A stretch of 64,000 nucleotides of DNA from Limnohabitans sp. T6-20 (GCF_003063505.1 NZ_NERW01000001.1:194001-258000), one strand, 5' to 3'. Numbered from the stretch's first letter, positions 37,031 to 47,370 are shown. A program made the numbers and translations. The notes: a model not told the origin generated them from the sequence alone.

Positions 37031-37654
37031 TTATAGCATCCGTGCCAGCGCCGCCTGCAAATGCTCCGAAGGCAGCCGCTTGAAGCCCGAACGGGCAAAG
37101 CGCTGCAAGCGCCCTTGCATGAATGCCACCAGCAAAGAGGCTACCAACTGCGCGTCAGCGGTGGGGGTTGCCGACTCGATGCCTTTGAGGGATTGACGCA
37201 GCTGCGCCTCGATCTTGTCAAACAACAAGTTGATGCGCTCTTGCAAGCGTTCGTGCTCCAGCACCAACGCATCGCCAATCATCACGCGGCTCATGCCCGG
37301 GTTCTTCTCGGCAAACTGCAGCAACAAGGCTACGATGCGGCTGGCTTGCACAGGGCCTGCGGGCTCGCGGTCGGTGACCTGACGGATCAGGCCGATCACC
37401 GATTGGTCGACAAAATCAATCAGGCCTTCAAACATCTGCGCCTTGCTGGCAAAGTGCCGGTACAAGGCCGCTTCGCTCACGCCGATCTTGGCGGCTAAAC
37501 TGGCCGTGGTCACCCGCTCTGCACCGGGTTGCTCCAGCATGGCGGCCAAGGTTTGCAAAATCTGCAAGCGCCGCTCGCCCGGACGTGGGCGCTTGCGTGC
37601 AGGCGTTGCATCTTCGTCTGAAAAACGCTCGCTTTGTGCTTCTTGGTCGGCCAT
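37031..37654 (-). CDS. slmA: TetR-like nucleoid occlusion factor SlmA
   Basis: The 207-residue protein fits SlmA: an acidic/basic N-terminal tail (PARKRPRPGERRLQILQTLAAMLEQPGAERVTT), the helix-turn-helix ASLAAKIGVSEAALYRHFASKAQMFEGLIDF, and the C-terminal YALALKNP-like region KNPGMSRVMIGDALV. SlmA binds DNA sites on the chromosome and blocks FtsZ assembly over the nucleoid. It lies directly behind argB, a common order in betaproteobacteria. Confidence 0.9.
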   Translation of the reverse strand: MADQEAQSERFSDEDATPARKRPRPGERRLQILQTLAAMLEQPGAERVTTASLAAKIGVSEAALYRHFASKAQMFEGLIDFVDQSVIGLIRQVTDREPAGPVQASRIVALLLQFAEKNPGMSRVMIGDALVLEHERLQERINLLFDKIEAQLRQSLKGIESATPTADAQLVASLLVAFMQGRLQRFARSGFKRLPSEHLQAALARML

Positions 37655-37702
37655 GTCTCCCCCCTCTTTTTTAATGCTGGTCGCGCGGCCCTGCGTTTGC
37701 CT

Positions 37703-38602
37703 TCAGCGGCTGCGGATCATGGTGCCGAAGGCTTGTTCGGACAGCACCTCCAGCAGCATCGCGTGGGGCACGCGGCCGTCGATGATGTGCACCGCGTTGA
37801 CGCCACTCTTGGCCGCGTCCAATGCGCCGGCAATTTTGGGGATCATGCCGCCGCTGATGGTGCCGTCGGCGCACAGCTCGTCAATGCGGCTGGGCGTTAG
37901 CTCGGTCAGCAGTTGGCCTTCTTTATCGAGCACACCACGGATGTTGGTGAGCATGAGCAACTTTTCGGCCTGCAGCACGGTGGCCAGTTTGGCGGCCACC
38001 ACGTCAGCGTTGATGTTGTAGCTTTCGTTGTTAACGCCAAAACCAATGGGGCTGACCACGGGGATGAAGGCGTCGTCTTGCAGGCATTGCAGGATCGCGG
38101 GGTCGATGCTTTCGATGTCGCCCACCTGGCCCACATCGTGTTCTTTGGTCGGGTCCTGGCTGTCCACCAGGCGCAGTTTTTTGGCACGAATCAGGCCGCC
38201 GTCACGACCCGTGAGGCCCACGGCTTTGCCGCCTGCGCGGTTGATCATGCCCACGATGTCTTGTTGCACTTCGCCGCCCAGCACCCACTCCACCACTTCC
38301 ATAGTTTCGGCGTCGGTCACGCGCATGCCCTGAATGAACTCGCCCTTTTTTCCCAAACGCTTGAGGGCCGTCTCGATCTGCGGACCGCCGCCGTGCACCA
38401 CCACCGGGTTCATGCCCACCAGCTTGAGCAGCACCACGTCTTCGGCAAAGGCTTGCTGCAAGGCCGGGTCGGTCATGGCGTTGCCACCGTATTTGATGAC
38501 CAGTGTCTTGCCGTGGAACTTGCGGATGTAGGGCATGGCCTGCGCCAGGATTTGGGCTTGGTCGTGCGGTGCAACGGTGGAGGCAGCAGTGGTGTCGGTC
38601 AT
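37703..38602 (-). CDS. argB: Acetylglutamate kinase
   Basis: The 299-residue amino-acid kinase phosphorylates N-acetylglutamate in arginine synthesis. Motifs are [49 protein letters not shown], and [21 protein letters not shown], as in arginine-sensitive ArgB. The ATG at 38602 begins the usual short N-terminal extension. It lies upstream of slmA on the same strand, 48 bases apart. Confidence 0.96.
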   Translation of the reverse strand: MTDTTAASTVAPHDQAQILAQAMPYIRKFHGKTLVIKYGGNAMTDPALQQAFAEDVVLLKLVGMNPVVVHGGGPQIETALKRLGKKGEFIQGMRVTDAETMEVVEWVLGGEVQQDIVGMINRAGGKAVGLTGRDGGLIRAKKLRLVDSQDPTKEHDVGQVGDIESIDPAILQCLQDDAFIPVVSPIGFGVNNESYNINADVVAAKLATVLQAEKLLMLTNIRGVLDKEGQLLTELTPSRIDELCADGTISGGMIPKIAGALDAAKSGVNAVHIIDGRVPHAMLLEVLSEQAFGTMIRSR

Positions 38603-38670
38603 GGTGCGAAACGGGGTTGTCAAAGAAGGTTCAAAAAGTTCTGGGGATTGTGCCGCAAGCCTGTGACCGC

Positions 38671-39561
38671 TCAGAGGATCTCGGCCAGCATGCGGTTGAC
38701 GCCTTGTTGCCACGGCGGCAGCACCAACCCAAAGGCTTGTTGCAGCTTGTGGGTGCTCAAGCGCGAGTTCAAGGGCCGCTGGGCGGGCGTCGGGAAGGCG
38801 GTGGTGGGCACGGGGGCGATGTCGGTCACTTTCAGGCCCAGCTCGGGTTGGATGTGTCGCGCCTGCGCGATCACATGGCTGGCATAGCCGTGCCAGCTGG
38901 TCTCGCCTGCGGCCACCAGGTGGTACAGCCCGCCCAGTGCCGGTTGCTGCATGGCGCTGCGGATCGCATGGGCCGTCACATCGGCGATCAGATCGGCCCC
39001 GGTGGGTGCACCATGCTGGTCATCAATCACGGTGAGGCGTTCGCGTTCACCGGCCAGGCGCAGCATGGTCTTGGCAAAGTTGCCGCCCCGCGCCGCATAC
39101 ACCCAGCTGGTGCGAAAGATCAGGTGCTTGCAGCCGCTGGCGGCAATGGCTTGCTCGCCTTCGAGTTTGGTCTGGCCGTACAGACTCAGCGGCCCGGTGG
39201 CATCGTCCTCTTGCCAAGGCTGCTCGCCCTCGCCTTTGAACACGTAGTCGGTCGAGTAATGCACCAACCAAGCACCAATTTCGGCAGCGGCCTGCGCCAG
39301 CGCGGCAGGAGCGGTGGCATTCAGGCAGCGGGCAACGTCGGGTTCGGACTCGGCCTTGTCAACCGCCGTATGGGCGGCGGCATTGACGATCACGTCGGGT
39401 CGCCAGTCGCGCACCGTTTGCGCCAGGCGCTCGGGCTGGCTCAAATCGCCGCAGTGCGTGGTGCTGTGCCGGTCCAGCGCCAGCACTTCACCCAAAGGGG
39501 CAAGGCTGCGTTGCAGCTCCCAGCCCACCTGACCGTTTTTGCCGAGCAGCAAGATCTTCAT
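38671..39561 (-). CDS. rmlD: dTDP-4-dehydrorhamnose reductase
   Basis: The 296-residue SDR-like enzyme makes the last step of dTDP-L-rhamnose synthesis. Motifs are [40 protein letters not shown] (Tyr/Lys), and the C-terminal RPLNSRLST. Its start overlaps the rmlB stop by four bases (ATGA), so the two are translationally coupled. rmlA and rmlC are not in the window. Confidence 0.95.
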   Translation of the reverse strand: MKILLLGKNGQVGWELQRSLAPLGEVLALDRHSTTHCGDLSQPERLAQTVRDWRPDVIVNAAAHTAVDKAESEPDVARCLNATAPAALAQAAAEIGAWLVHYSTDYVFKGEGEQPWQEDDATGPLSLYGQTKLEGEQAIAASGCKHLIFRTSWVYAARGGNFAKTMLRLAGERERLTVIDDQHGAPTGADLIADVTAHAIRSAMQQPALGGLYHLVAAGETSWHGYASHVIAQARHIQPELGLKVTDIAPVPTTAFPTPAQRPLNSRLSTHKLQQAFGLVLPPWQQGVNRMLAEIL

Positions 39562-40679
39562 GCTTGGCGGCCTGCGTAGTTCTTGCTCACCCAATCACGG
39601 TAGGCGCCGCTTTGTACGTGCTGCACCCACTCGGGGTTGGCCAAGTACCACGCCACGGTTTTGCGGATGCCCGTCTCAAAGGTCTCGGCGGGCTTCCAGC
39701 CCAGCTCGGCTTCGAGCTTGCGGGCGTCAATGGCGTAGCGGCGGTCGTGGCCTGGGCGGTCGGTCACGTAGGTGATCTGCGTGGCATAGCTTGTGCCGTC
39801 GGCCTTGGGGCGCAGCTCGTCCAAGAGCTTGCACACAGTGTGGACGATCTCGATGTTGGGTTTTTCGTTCCAGCCGCCCACGTTGTAAGTCTCGCCCAAG
39901 CGCCCGGCTTCGAGCACACGGCGGATCGCGCTGCAGTGGTCTTTGACGTAAAGCCAGTCACGGATCTGCATGCCGTCGCCATACACGGGCAAGGGCTTGC
40001 CTGCCAGCGCATTGACGATCATCAGCGGGATGAGCTTTTCGGGGAAATGGTAAGGGCCGTAGTTGTTGGAGCAGTTGGTGGTGAGCACCGGCAAGCCATA
40101 GGTGTGGTGCCAGGCGCGCACCAGGTGGTCGCTGGCGGCCTTGCTGGCGCTGTAGGGGCTGTTGGGCTCGTAACGGTTCGTTTCGGCAAAGGCCGGATCA
40201 GATTGGCTCAGCGAGCCATAGACCTCGTCGGTAGAGACGTGCAAAAACCTGAAGCCGCCTTTTGTGGGGGCCTGAGCCTGCACCCCTGTGGGAGCGAGCC
40301 CCTGCTCGCGAATGTCTGAATCAAGCAAGCCGCTCCAATACCCCCGCACCGACTCCAACAGCCTGAAGGTGCCCACGATGTTGGTCTCAATGAACTCCCC
40401 CGGGCCATGGATGGAGCGGTCCACATGGCTTTCGGCGGCAAAGTTGACCACGGCACGAGGCTGGTGCTCGGCCAACAGGCGGCTGACCAAGGCTGCATCG
40501 CCGATGTCACCTTGCACCAACTGGTGGCGTGCGTCGCCTTGCAAGCTGGCCAGGGTCTCGGGGTTGCCCGCATAGGTGAGCTTGTCGAGGTTGATGACGG
40601 CCTCGTTACTGGCGGCCAGCCAGTCGAGGACAAAGTTGGCGCCAATGAAGCCGGCGCCGCCGGTGACGAGAATGGTCAT
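39558..40679 (-). CDS. rmlB: dTDP-glucose 4,6-dehydratase with REP-derived insertion
   Basis: The 373-residue enzyme turns dTDP-glucose into dTDP-4-keto-6-deoxyglucose. Motifs are [10 protein letters not shown] (NAD), [17 protein letters not shown], and [11 protein letters not shown] (Tyr/Lys). It is longer than the common 350-360 residues because residues about 120-142, between YWSGL and [13 protein letters not shown], form an extra loop. The DNA for residues 121-133 (about 40281-40319) is a REP palindrome identical to those in the 3.7 kb intergenic cluster. The frame stays open, so a functional protein is likely. RmlD is encoded directly downstream. Confidence 0.95.
   Translation of the reverse strand: MTILVTGGAGFIGANFVLDWLAASNEAVINLDKLTYAGNPETLASLQGDARHQLVQGDIGDAALVSRLLAEHQPRAVVNFAAESHVDRSIHGPGEFIETNIVGTFRLLESVRGYWSGLLDSDIREQGLAPTGVQAQAPTKGGFRFLHVSTDEVYGSLSQSDPAFAETNRYEPNSPYSASKAASDHLVRAWHHTYGLPVLTTNCSNNYGPYHFPEKLIPLMIVNALAGKPLPVYGDGMQIRDWLYVKDHCSAIRRVLEAGRLGETYNVGGWNEKPNIEIVHTVCKLLDELRPKADGTSYATQITYVTDRPGHDRRYAIDARKLEAELGWKPAETFETGIRKTVAWYLANPEWVQHVQSGAYRDWVSKNYAGRQA
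40283..40313. repeat. REP palindrome inside the rmlB coding region
   Basis: Arms GCGAGC (40294-40299) and GCTCGC (40304-40309) enclose CCCT and are flanked by CTGTGGGA and GAATG. The 28-base core is identical in type to 3675-3702 (opposite orientation). It adds about 13 codons in frame to rmlB without a stop. Confidence 0.9.
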
Positions 40680-40789
40680 GAGGATGCGGATCAGGTGGGT
40701 GCCACGGGACGCGGCACCACTGTGTTGCGATTTTAGAAGCATTGCGCTTGAACGCAGGTTAAAGTGGCAGCTTGTTCAGGAAGTACACC

Positions 40790-41317
40790 ATGGCCAAATC
40801 AAACGACACCACGCGCAACAAAAGCAGCGCCACCGCGCCACAAGACAGCACCACGCCACCGGCCCAACATGTCTGGCTGGCAGGCTTGGGAGCCATGGCC
40901 AAAGCCCAGGAGCAAGGCAGCAAAGCCATTGAGACCCTGGTGAATGACGGTTTGGCCTTTCAGCGCAAAAGCCAGGCCGAAGCGCAGCAACGCTTGCACG
41001 AAGCCACCGAACGACTGAGCCACATGGCCAGCGACTTTGGCCAGCAAGCCACAGGCCGGGTGGACAAACTGGAGCACTTGTTTGAAGACCGCGTGGCCAA
41101 GGCATTGCACCGCCTGGGCATGCCAGCGCTGCTGGACATTCAGATGCTGAACGACCGAGTGGCGCAACTGGAAGCACAGCTTGCCGCACTGCAAGCCAAG
41201 GGTGCGCCCAAACCGGCTTCGACCACTGCAAAACCCAAAACAGCCGCCACCGGCAAAACGGTCAAAGCCAAAACCCCCGTGGCCAGCGCCGCGAAGCGTT
41301 CTAAAAAGACGGTTTGA
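40790..41317 (+). CDS. Phasin family protein (PHA granule-associated)
   Basis: The protein has about 175 residues. Residues 25-115 form a helical phasin-like segment (WLAGLGAMAKAQEQGSKAIETLVNDGLAF, then MLNDRVAQLEAQLAAL coiled coil). The C-terminus is Ala/Lys-rich (KPKTAATGKTVKAKTPVASAAKRSKKTV), as in PhaF/PhaI-type proteins that link PHA granules to DNA. AGGAAG precedes the ATG. The next gene codes for a PhaD-like regulator. No PHA synthase gene is in the window. Confidence 0.82.
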   Translation: MAKSNDTTRNKSSATAPQDSTTPPAQHVWLAGLGAMAKAQEQGSKAIETLVNDGLAFQRKSQAEAQQRLHEATERLSHMASDFGQQATGRVDKLEHLFEDRVAKALHRLGMPALLDIQMLNDRVAQLEAQLAALQAKGAPKPASTTAKPKTAATGKTVKAKTPVASAAKRSKKTV

Positions 41318-41339
41318 TTGATCGGCCCCGTCTTCAGAT

Positions 41340-42005
41340 ATGGCCAAAAAAGCACCCCGCCGCACCGCCGAGCGCATCGCCGAGGTCACGCTGGAGCTGT
41401 TCAACCGCTTCGGTGAGCCCAATGTGTCGACGACGCTGATCTCAGCCGAACTCAACATCAGCCCCGGCAACCTGTACTACCACTTCGCATCCAAAGACGC
41501 CTTGGTCAACCGCTTGTTTGACCAATACGAAGTGGCCATGCTGGGCTTGCTCGATGCGGCCCCGGATGTGCAAGACGTCGAAGACGCCTGGTTTTTTCTG
41601 CACTCGCTGTTTGAGCAGGTTTGGAACCACCGCTTTTTGTACCGCGATCTGAACAACCTGCTGTCCGGCAACCGGCACTTGGAGACGCATTTCCATGCGG
41701 TGCTGGAGCGCAAAACCCACGCCTTCCGGTTGATGCTGGAATCTTTGGCCGCGGCAGGCCTGATGCGCATCGACCCCGACAGCATCGAAACCCTGTCGGC
41801 CAGCATGTCGGTGATGGTGACCTATTGGCTCAGCTATGAATATGTGCGCAACCCTCGGCAAGCACTGGAGCCAGCCAGCGCAGGTCTGGCGCTGACCCGG
41901 GGTGCGCAGCATGTGCTGGCACTTTTAACGCCCTACATGGCCAGCACCGACCTTCAGACCCACTTGCAAGGTTTGACGGCGGCTTACAGCTCGCCCGCAG
42001 CCTGA
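41340..42005 (+). CDS. TetR family regulator, PhaD-like
   Basis: The 221-residue protein has a helix-turn-helix (ERIAEVTLELFNRFGEPNVSTTLISAELNISPGNLYYHFASKDALV) and a C-terminal part similar to PhaD of pseudomonads (FLHSLFEQVWNHRFLYRDLNNLLSGN). PhaD controls phasin gene expression. The location 22 bases behind the phasin gene fits this role, although in pseudomonads phaD is linked to the synthase cluster. Confidence 0.85.
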   Translation: MAKKAPRRTAERIAEVTLELFNRFGEPNVSTTLISAELNISPGNLYYHFASKDALVNRLFDQYEVAMLGLLDAAPDVQDVEDAWFFLHSLFEQVWNHRFLYRDLNNLLSGNRHLETHFHAVLERKTHAFRLMLESLAAAGLMRIDPDSIETLSASMSVMVTYWLSYEYVRNPRQALEPASAGLALTRGAQHVLALLTPYMASTDLQTHLQGLTAAYSSPAA

Positions 42006-42021
42006 TACGGCCAAACGGCCG

Positions 42022-42789
42022 TCAAGCGAACCGCAGGGCGGCCATGGCCAACAGGCCATCAAAAATCAGGTTATCCACCAGCTCAAATTGCAGCGACATG
42101 CTGGGGGCCATTTTCCAGCCCGCGCCACCGGTCATGATGCACAGGGGTTCTTGCCCGGTGTGCTCGCGCAGGTGCTGCACCATGCGCTCACACGCGCCCG
42201 CGATGGCGTAGGTGCCGCCACTGGTCAGGGCATCGCTGGTGTTGGTCGGGAAAGGCGTCACCTCGCCTGTGGGCACATGCAAGCCTGCCGTGCCGGATTC
42301 GAGTGCGCGCAGCATGATGCCGTGGCCCGGCAAGATCAAGCCGCCCAAGAATCGGCCTTCGGCATCAATCGCCTCCACCGTCACCGCCGTGCCCACCATG
42401 ACCACAACCAAGGGACGGGCAGGCCCACCTTGGGCCAGCATGCGTTGGCGCGCACCGATCATGGCCACCCAACGGTCTGCCCCCAATCGGCTGGGGTGGT
42501 CGTAGCCATTGATCAGCCCCGCCTCTTGCACGCTGGGCACCACCCATTTGGGATGGATGTCCCAGATTTCCATCTGCTCTTGCACGCGGCGTTTGATGGC
42601 ATCACCCGCCACCACACAGCCCAGCATGTGCTCGGGCTCGGGCAAATCGGCCCAAGGGCCTTCGGCCAGGCGGTCGATGTTTTCCAGAAACTCCGCGCCA
42701 TGGGCCAACAGCGCGGCATCCGGGTGTGGACGCTCGTAGAGCGCCCACTTGAGCCGGGTGTTGCCGACGTCAAGAGCTAAAAAGGTCAT
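42022..42789 (-). CDS. coaX: Type III pantothenate kinase
   Basis: The 255-residue CoaX starts CoA synthesis by phosphorylating pantothenate. Motifs are the N-terminal phosphate loop [46 protein letters not shown] (DGxxLGG-like) and [14 protein letters not shown]. The ATG at 42789 gives the family start; longer in-frame extensions upstream are spurious. It follows the bactofilin gene on the same strand. Confidence 0.94.
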   Translation of the reverse strand: MTFLALDVGNTRLKWALYERPHPDAALLAHGAEFLENIDRLAEGPWADLPEPEHMLGCVVAGDAIKRRVQEQMEIWDIHPKWVVPSVQEAGLINGYDHPSRLGADRWVAMIGARQRMLAQGGPARPLVVVMVGTAVTVEAIDAEGRFLGGLILPGHGIMLRALESGTAGLHVPTGEVTPFPTNTSDALTSGGTYAIAGACERMVQHLREHTGQEPLCIMTGGAGWKMAPSMSLQFELVDNLIFDGLLAMAALRFA

Positions 42790-42835
42790 CCGCTGATGAT
42801 AATGATTTTTGGCTGTGGCCCGAACAGGCTCAGCC

Positions 42836-43315
42836 TCAGTCGTTTTGGCCTGTGGTTTTGGCCTTGCGGATGGCAGCCTGGGCATCCAGGCCCAAGCCGG
42901 CGGGGGCCTCCAGGGCCAAGCCGAGGGGCGCTACGGCCTCCTCTACCTGCAGCATCCGCCCCAGCAGGCGTGCCCCATGCTCCATCGCCATGGAGGCGTA
43001 TTGGATGTCACCCTGAACCAACGCGCTGGCCATGAGCTCCACCCGTTCAAAGCCGTGCAGATTGCCCGAAACTTTGCCCGCCACGATGATGCGACTGGCG
43101 ATCACATCGCCTTGAATCTCGCCTGTGGGGCCAATCACGACGGAGATGGCTGCGTCATGGGGCGCTTCGATATTGCCCACCACCTTGCCGTCGATCCGCA
43201 CGCTCTCTTGCAGTTTCAGGCAGCCATGGATTTCGGCATGACGGCCTATCAGGGTGTCGAATTTCTCCTGGGCCATCAGCAAAGGGGTGTGCTTTGTTTT
43301 TTTTGTTCCGAACAT
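42836..43315 (-). CDS. Bactofilin (polymer-forming cytoskeletal protein)
   Basis: The 159-residue protein has a short N-terminal tail ([19 protein letters not shown]) and a beta-helical core of repeating six-residue rungs ([31 protein letters not shown] to [11 protein letters not shown]). Bactofilins polymerise on the membrane and position cell-wall enzymes. It lies 33 bases behind an M23 peptidase gene, the usual partner. Confidence 0.92.
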   Translation of the reverse strand: MFGTKKTKHTPLLMAQEKFDTLIGRHAEIHGCLKLQESVRIDGKVVGNIEAPHDAAISVVIGPTGEIQGDVIASRIIVAGKVSGNLHGFERVELMASALVQGDIQYASMAMEHGARLLGRMLQVEEAVAPLGLALEAPAGLGLDAQAAIRKAKTTGQND

Positions 43316-43348
43316 GTCGACTCCTTGTTGTCTTGAAAATGGGCCGAT

Positions 43349-44290
43349 TCAGGAACGGCTCCAAGCGGCCAAAGCTTTGACGGGGTGTAAAGCACGCCCA
43401 TTGAAAATCACTTCGTAATGCAGGTGGGGGCCTGTGGATCGGCCCGTGTTGCCCAAGGTGCCCACGGTTTGCTGCGGCGCAATGGCCTGCCCGGCTTGCA
43501 CATGGATGGCCTGCAGGTGCGCATAGCGGGTCACAAAACCCTCTGCGTGCCGAATATCCACCATGTTTCCATAAGCCCCCGAAAACTCGGCCTGCAGCAC
43601 CACGCCCGGCGCGGTGGCCAAGACAGGCGTGCCCTGCTGCGCCACAAAATCGATGCCTTGGTGCAAGCTGGGCAGGTGCGTCATCGGGTCAGAACGAAAG
43701 CCAAAACCACTGGTCACGACAAAGTCCCCCGATATGGGCAGCAAGGTCGGCAACAAGTCGATGCGCCCGAGGTCTTTTTGCCACCGACTTTGCATGTCCT
43801 GCATGGCATCGTCGTAACGCTGGGCTTTTTCCAAAGACTGCTCGATCTGGGCTTTGAGCGTGCCCTCTGTCGAGCGCCACAAAGGCAACAAGTGCATGGG
43901 GCCTCCCCGGCCCAACAAGCCATCGGTTGGGACCGAGGACGAAAAAGACAAGAGCTTTTGAATACCCAAGCGACCCAAGGCCTGGTTTTTCAGGCGCTCG
44001 AGTTGCGTCAGGCGGTCACTCACGCTGGTCAGCTGGCGGTTCAACTCATCGAGCTTGCCACGGTAATCGGCCTCGATTTTTTGCTGTTCACTTTGGCTGG
44101 TGACGCCACCCATGCGCTGGGCCAATTCAGGCACGTATTCCACAGCGACTCGCAACCCGATCAAATTGAACAAAATGCCCAACAAGATCAAAAACCCAGA
44201 CACGGCCGCAACCGCCACCAACACCGTGCGGGTGGTGATGGAAAAGGTGACCACTTTGGCGGCAGGCCCCGCCACCCAAATCAATTGCAT
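43349..44290 (-). CDS. Membrane-anchored M23 family peptidoglycan endopeptidase
   Basis: The 313-residue protein has an N-terminal membrane anchor (about residues 15-45, VLVAVAAVSGFLILLGILFNLIGL), a coiled coil (LDELNRQLTSVSDRLTQLERLKNQ), and a C-terminal LytM domain with the zinc motif HQGIDF (His and Asp) and GPHLHYEV (the HxH). GGGGGGAGCA precedes the ATG at 44290. The pairing with bactofilin resembles the LmdC-BacA system that shapes the cell wall. Confidence 0.92.
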   Translation of the reverse strand: MQLIWVAGPAAKVVTFSITTRTVLVAVAAVSGFLILLGILFNLIGLRVAVEYVPELAQRMGGVTSQSEQQKIEADYRGKLDELNRQLTSVSDRLTQLERLKNQALGRLGIQKLLSFSSSVPTDGLLGRGGPMHLLPLWRSTEGTLKAQIEQSLEKAQRYDDAMQDMQSRWQKDLGRIDLLPTLLPISGDFVVTSGFGFRSDPMTHLPSLHQGIDFVAQQGTPVLATAPGVVLQAEFSGAYGNMVDIRHAEGFVTRYAHLQAIHVQAGQAIAPQQTVGTLGNTGRSTGPHLHYEVIFNGRALHPVKALAAWSRS

Positions 44291-44538
44291 TGCTCCCCCC
44301 TGAAACGCGCGAATCCCACACAATGCGTTGAATGGGCCAATTGCTTATTAAACCAAAAGAATGTGTCGCGGCAATTGGGGCAATACCGGAGTGAGCCTGT
44401 GAGCCGCCCTGCCTTGACCCAGTCACAAAGCACGCTGATGGCGGGTTGCGGCCTCAGGCACAAGGACAACAAGGCACGCGGCGGTTTGCGTCAAGATGGG
44501 GACATGGCTCAAGGGTCCAGAACCCTATAAAGCGAGAC

Positions 44539-45984
44539 ATGACGACTGCTTCTCAGACCATCACCCAACTCGGCGCACAGGATTTGTCCCGCGCCATCCA
44601 CCAAAAACAGGTTTCCTGTCGCGAGGTCATGGCAGCCACCTTGGCGCAGGTAGACCGACTCAACCCCAGCAGCAACGCCATCGTCAGCCGTGTGGACAGC
44701 GAACTGCTGCTGCAACAAGCCGATGAGCGGGATGCCCAACTGGCCCGAGGCAAGTCGATGGGCTGGATGCACGGCATCCCGCAGGCCATCAAGGACCTGT
44801 CCAACGTGCAGGGCCTGCGCTCCACCTTGGGCAGCCCCTTGATGAAAGACTTTGTGGCCAGCGAAGACGGCCTGATGACGCAGCGCATGAAAGCTGCCGG
44901 AGCCATCATCATCGGCAAGACCAACACCCCTGAGTTTGGCCTGGGCTCACACACCTTCAACGAAGTCTTTGGCCCCACCCGAAACGCCTGGGACCCGAGC
45001 AAGTCCGCCGGCGGCAGCAGCGGCGGCGCGGCCGTGGCACTGGCCCAACGCCTGTTGCCTGTGGTCGATGGCTCGGACTTCATGGGCAGCTTGCGCAACC
45101 CGGCAGGCTGGAACCATGTGTTTGGCCTGCGCCCCTCACAGGGCCGCGTGCCCATGTGGCCCGCGCAAGATGTGTTCATTGCCCAGCTGGGCACCGAAGG
45201 CCCCATGGGTCGCCACGTGCGAGATGTGGCCATGCTGCTGTCCACACAAGCCGGAGCGCACCCTGCCAGCCCCTTGAGCCTGACAGACGACCCGACCCTG
45301 TTCGCGGGCGCACTCGACAGCGACCCCAAAGGCCAGCGCATCGGCTGGCTGGGCGACCTGCAAGGCTATTTGCCCATGGAGGGCGGCATTCTGGACCTGT
45401 GCGCATCGGCACTGAACAGCTTTTCGGGCATGGGCTGCGCGGTGGACGAAGCGCGGCTGGGCATGCCGCCTGAACAAATTTGGCAAGCCTGGCTGGTCTG
45501 GCGGCAGGCCTTGGTCGGGCCGCGCATCGCGCCGTTTCTGATCAATCCGGCCAACCGCGCGCACATCAAACCCGAGGCCCTGTGGGAGCACGACCAGTCA
45601 CTCACCCTGACAGGTGCCCAGCTGATGTCGGCCAGCGCCAGCCGCACGCGCTTTTACCAAAGCATGTTGCAGTTGTTCGAAAAATTCGATGTGCTGGCCA
45701 TTCCTGTGGCGCAGGTTTGGCCGTTTGATGTGTCGCTGCGCTGGCCACAAAACGTGGCGGGGCGCGGCATGGACACCTACCACCGCTGGATGGAGGTGGT
45801 GATTTACGCCACCTTTGCGGGCTTGCCTTCCATCAGCGTGCCCGCAGGCTTTGGCGCAAACGGTTTGCCCATGGGCTTGGCACTGATCGGCAAACCGCAG
45901 GGCGACTGGGATTTGCTGAAACTGGCGCACGCCTACGAGATGGCCAACCAGACCATGATCGCCCAAAAGCCCCCGGGGGTTTAG
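44539..45984 (+). CDS. Amidase signature family protein
   Basis: The 481-residue protein has the Ser-cisSer-Lys signature: Lys in PQAIKDLSNV, Ser in KSAGGSSGGAAVAL, and the nucleophile Ser in GSDFMGSLRNPAG. The GGS-type loop is GSDFMGSL rather than GGSIR, typical of a subgroup with distinct substrates. The substrate is unknown. The 248 bases before it (44291-44538) hold no gene and no clear control element. It is convergent with the M20 hydrolase gene. Confidence 0.88.
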   Translation: MTTASQTITQLGAQDLSRAIHQKQVSCREVMAATLAQVDRLNPSSNAIVSRVDSELLLQQADERDAQLARGKSMGWMHGIPQAIKDLSNVQGLRSTLGSPLMKDFVASEDGLMTQRMKAAGAIIIGKTNTPEFGLGSHTFNEVFGPTRNAWDPSKSAGGSSGGAAVALAQRLLPVVDGSDFMGSLRNPAGWNHVFGLRPSQGRVPMWPAQDVFIAQLGTEGPMGRHVRDVAMLLSTQAGAHPASPLSLTDDPTLFAGALDSDPKGQRIGWLGDLQGYLPMEGGILDLCASALNSFSGMGCAVDEARLGMPPEQIWQAWLVWRQALVGPRIAPFLINPANRAHIKPEALWEHDQSLTLTGAQLMSASASRTRFYQSMLQLFEKFDVLAIPVAQVWPFDVSLRWPQNVAGRGMDTYHRWMEVVIYATFAGLPSISVPAGFGANGLPMGLALIGKPQGDWDLLKLAHAYEMANQTMIAQKPPGV

Positions 45985-46010
45985 CAGGTCAGAGGCCTCG
46001 GCCCCGACCC
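45985..46010. terminator. GC-rich hairpin between convergent amidase and M20 genes
   Basis: GGTC (45987-45990) and GACC (46006-46009) close a stem with GGCC / GGCC inside. It lies between two convergent stops and may act for both. No T-run is present. Confidence 0.4.
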
Positions 46011-46047
46011 AAAGGCTTTGCCAAAGCCGCCCTGAAGATGCAGGCCT

Positions 46048-47370
46048 TCAGGCGGCCGCCAGTCGCGTCCAACCCGTCAGGTCCAGCGAGGCCAGCGCCA
46101 TGATCTTGGCCGAATCGACCAGCTCCTGAATGCCCACGTACTCATCGGGCTGGTGCGCCAGATCGAGGATGCCCGGGCCGTAAGCGATGCAGTCTTGCAA
46201 CTTGCCCGTGCGCACGATGTGCTTCTGGTCATAGGTGCCTGGGCTGGCAATGTAGCTCGGCTCGCGGCCCAGCACCCGGGCGATGGCGCGCGCCGTGGCA
46301 TCGACCACCGGCGCGTCTTTGGGCGTGGCGGTGGGCACAAAACTCATGATGTCGCGGATGCCATAGTCAAAACCCGGCCGGGTGCGCTTGAGTTCATCGA
46401 GCATGTCGATGATTTCCTGCTTGACGGCCTCGAGGTTTTCTTCGGCAATGAAGCGCCGGTCCAGCACCGTGCGGCAGCTGTGCGCCACCACCGGCGCAGG
46501 CGTTTGCGCCGTGGGCCAGCCGCGCGCGTCGTTGGCGTAATGCTGCTCGACCTGGCCGCCGTGGATGCTGTTGATGTTGAGCGTGCTCACGCGTGCGCCC
46601 GGTGGCTCCACCGGCTCGGCGGTGTGGCGGCCTTGCAGGCGCGGCTGCAATTGTGTCTCCAGCAAATGGATGAAGGCGCTCATGTGGTTGATGGCGCTGT
46701 CGCCCAAAAAAGGCATGGAGCCATGCGCGATGCGGCCACGCGTCTCAACCTCGCCCCACCACACGCCCCGGTGGCCCAGGCAAATGCGGTCCACCCCCAA
46801 AGGCTCTGGAATGATCACATGGTGCACACGCGGTTTGCTGAAATAACCACGCTCGGCCAAATAGCCCACACCGGCAAAACCGCCCGACTCTTCGTCCACC
46901 GTGCCGCTGATTTCCAAAGCGCCAGGAATGGGCAGCCCGGATTCGATCAGGGCTTCGCAGGCAATGATGCTGGACGCCAAGCCGCCTTTCATGTCGCAGG
47001 TGCCCCGGCCATACACACGCCCATTGACCACCTGCCCACCGAAGGGCTCGTACGTCCAGCCGGAACCGGCCTCGACCACGTCGATGTGGCTGTTGAAGTG
47101 CACGCACTCCCCCGGTGTCTGCCCTTGCCAGCGCGCCACCACATTGGTGCGCGGGTGACTGTCGCTGTCGCCCGGTGCGCCGATGGCCCGGACATATTCG
47201 ACAGCAAAGCCTTTTTTGGCCAAGCGTTCGCCAATGAAATGGGCGCAGGCTTCATAAGCATCGCCAGGCGGGTTGACGGTGGGAATGCGCACCAGGTCTT
47301 GCGTGAGGGCGGTGACCTCATCGCGTTTGGCTTCGATGCGGTCCAGGAGCTTTTGGGCAGAGGCGTTCAT
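46048..47370 (-). CDS. M20 family metallohydrolase (ArgE/DapE type)
   Basis: The 440-residue dizinc amidohydrolase has FNSHIDVVEAGSGW (His, Asp ligands), GRGTCDMKGG (bridging Asp), TVDEESGGFAG (catalytic Glu pair) and a dimerisation insert. The C-terminal DQKHIV segment carries the last His. The family includes acetylornithine deacetylase and succinyl-DAP desuccinylase; the substrate here is not clear. It is upstream-flanked by a rhodanese gene on the same strand. Confidence 0.88.
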   Translation of the reverse strand: MNASAQKLLDRIEAKRDEVTALTQDLVRIPTVNPPGDAYEACAHFIGERLAKKGFAVEYVRAIGAPGDSDSHPRTNVVARWQGQTPGECVHFNSHIDVVEAGSGWTYEPFGGQVVNGRVYGRGTCDMKGGLASSIIACEALIESGLPIPGALEISGTVDEESGGFAGVGYLAERGYFSKPRVHHVIIPEPLGVDRICLGHRGVWWGEVETRGRIAHGSMPFLGDSAINHMSAFIHLLETQLQPRLQGRHTAEPVEPPGARVSTLNINSIHGGQVEQHYANDARGWPTAQTPAPVVAHSCRTVLDRRFIAEENLEAVKQEIIDMLDELKRTRPGFDYGIRDIMSFVPTATPKDAPVVDATARAIARVLGREPSYIASPGTYDQKHIVRTGKLQDCIAYGPGILDLAHQPDEYVGIQELVDSAKIMALASLDLTGWTRLAAA

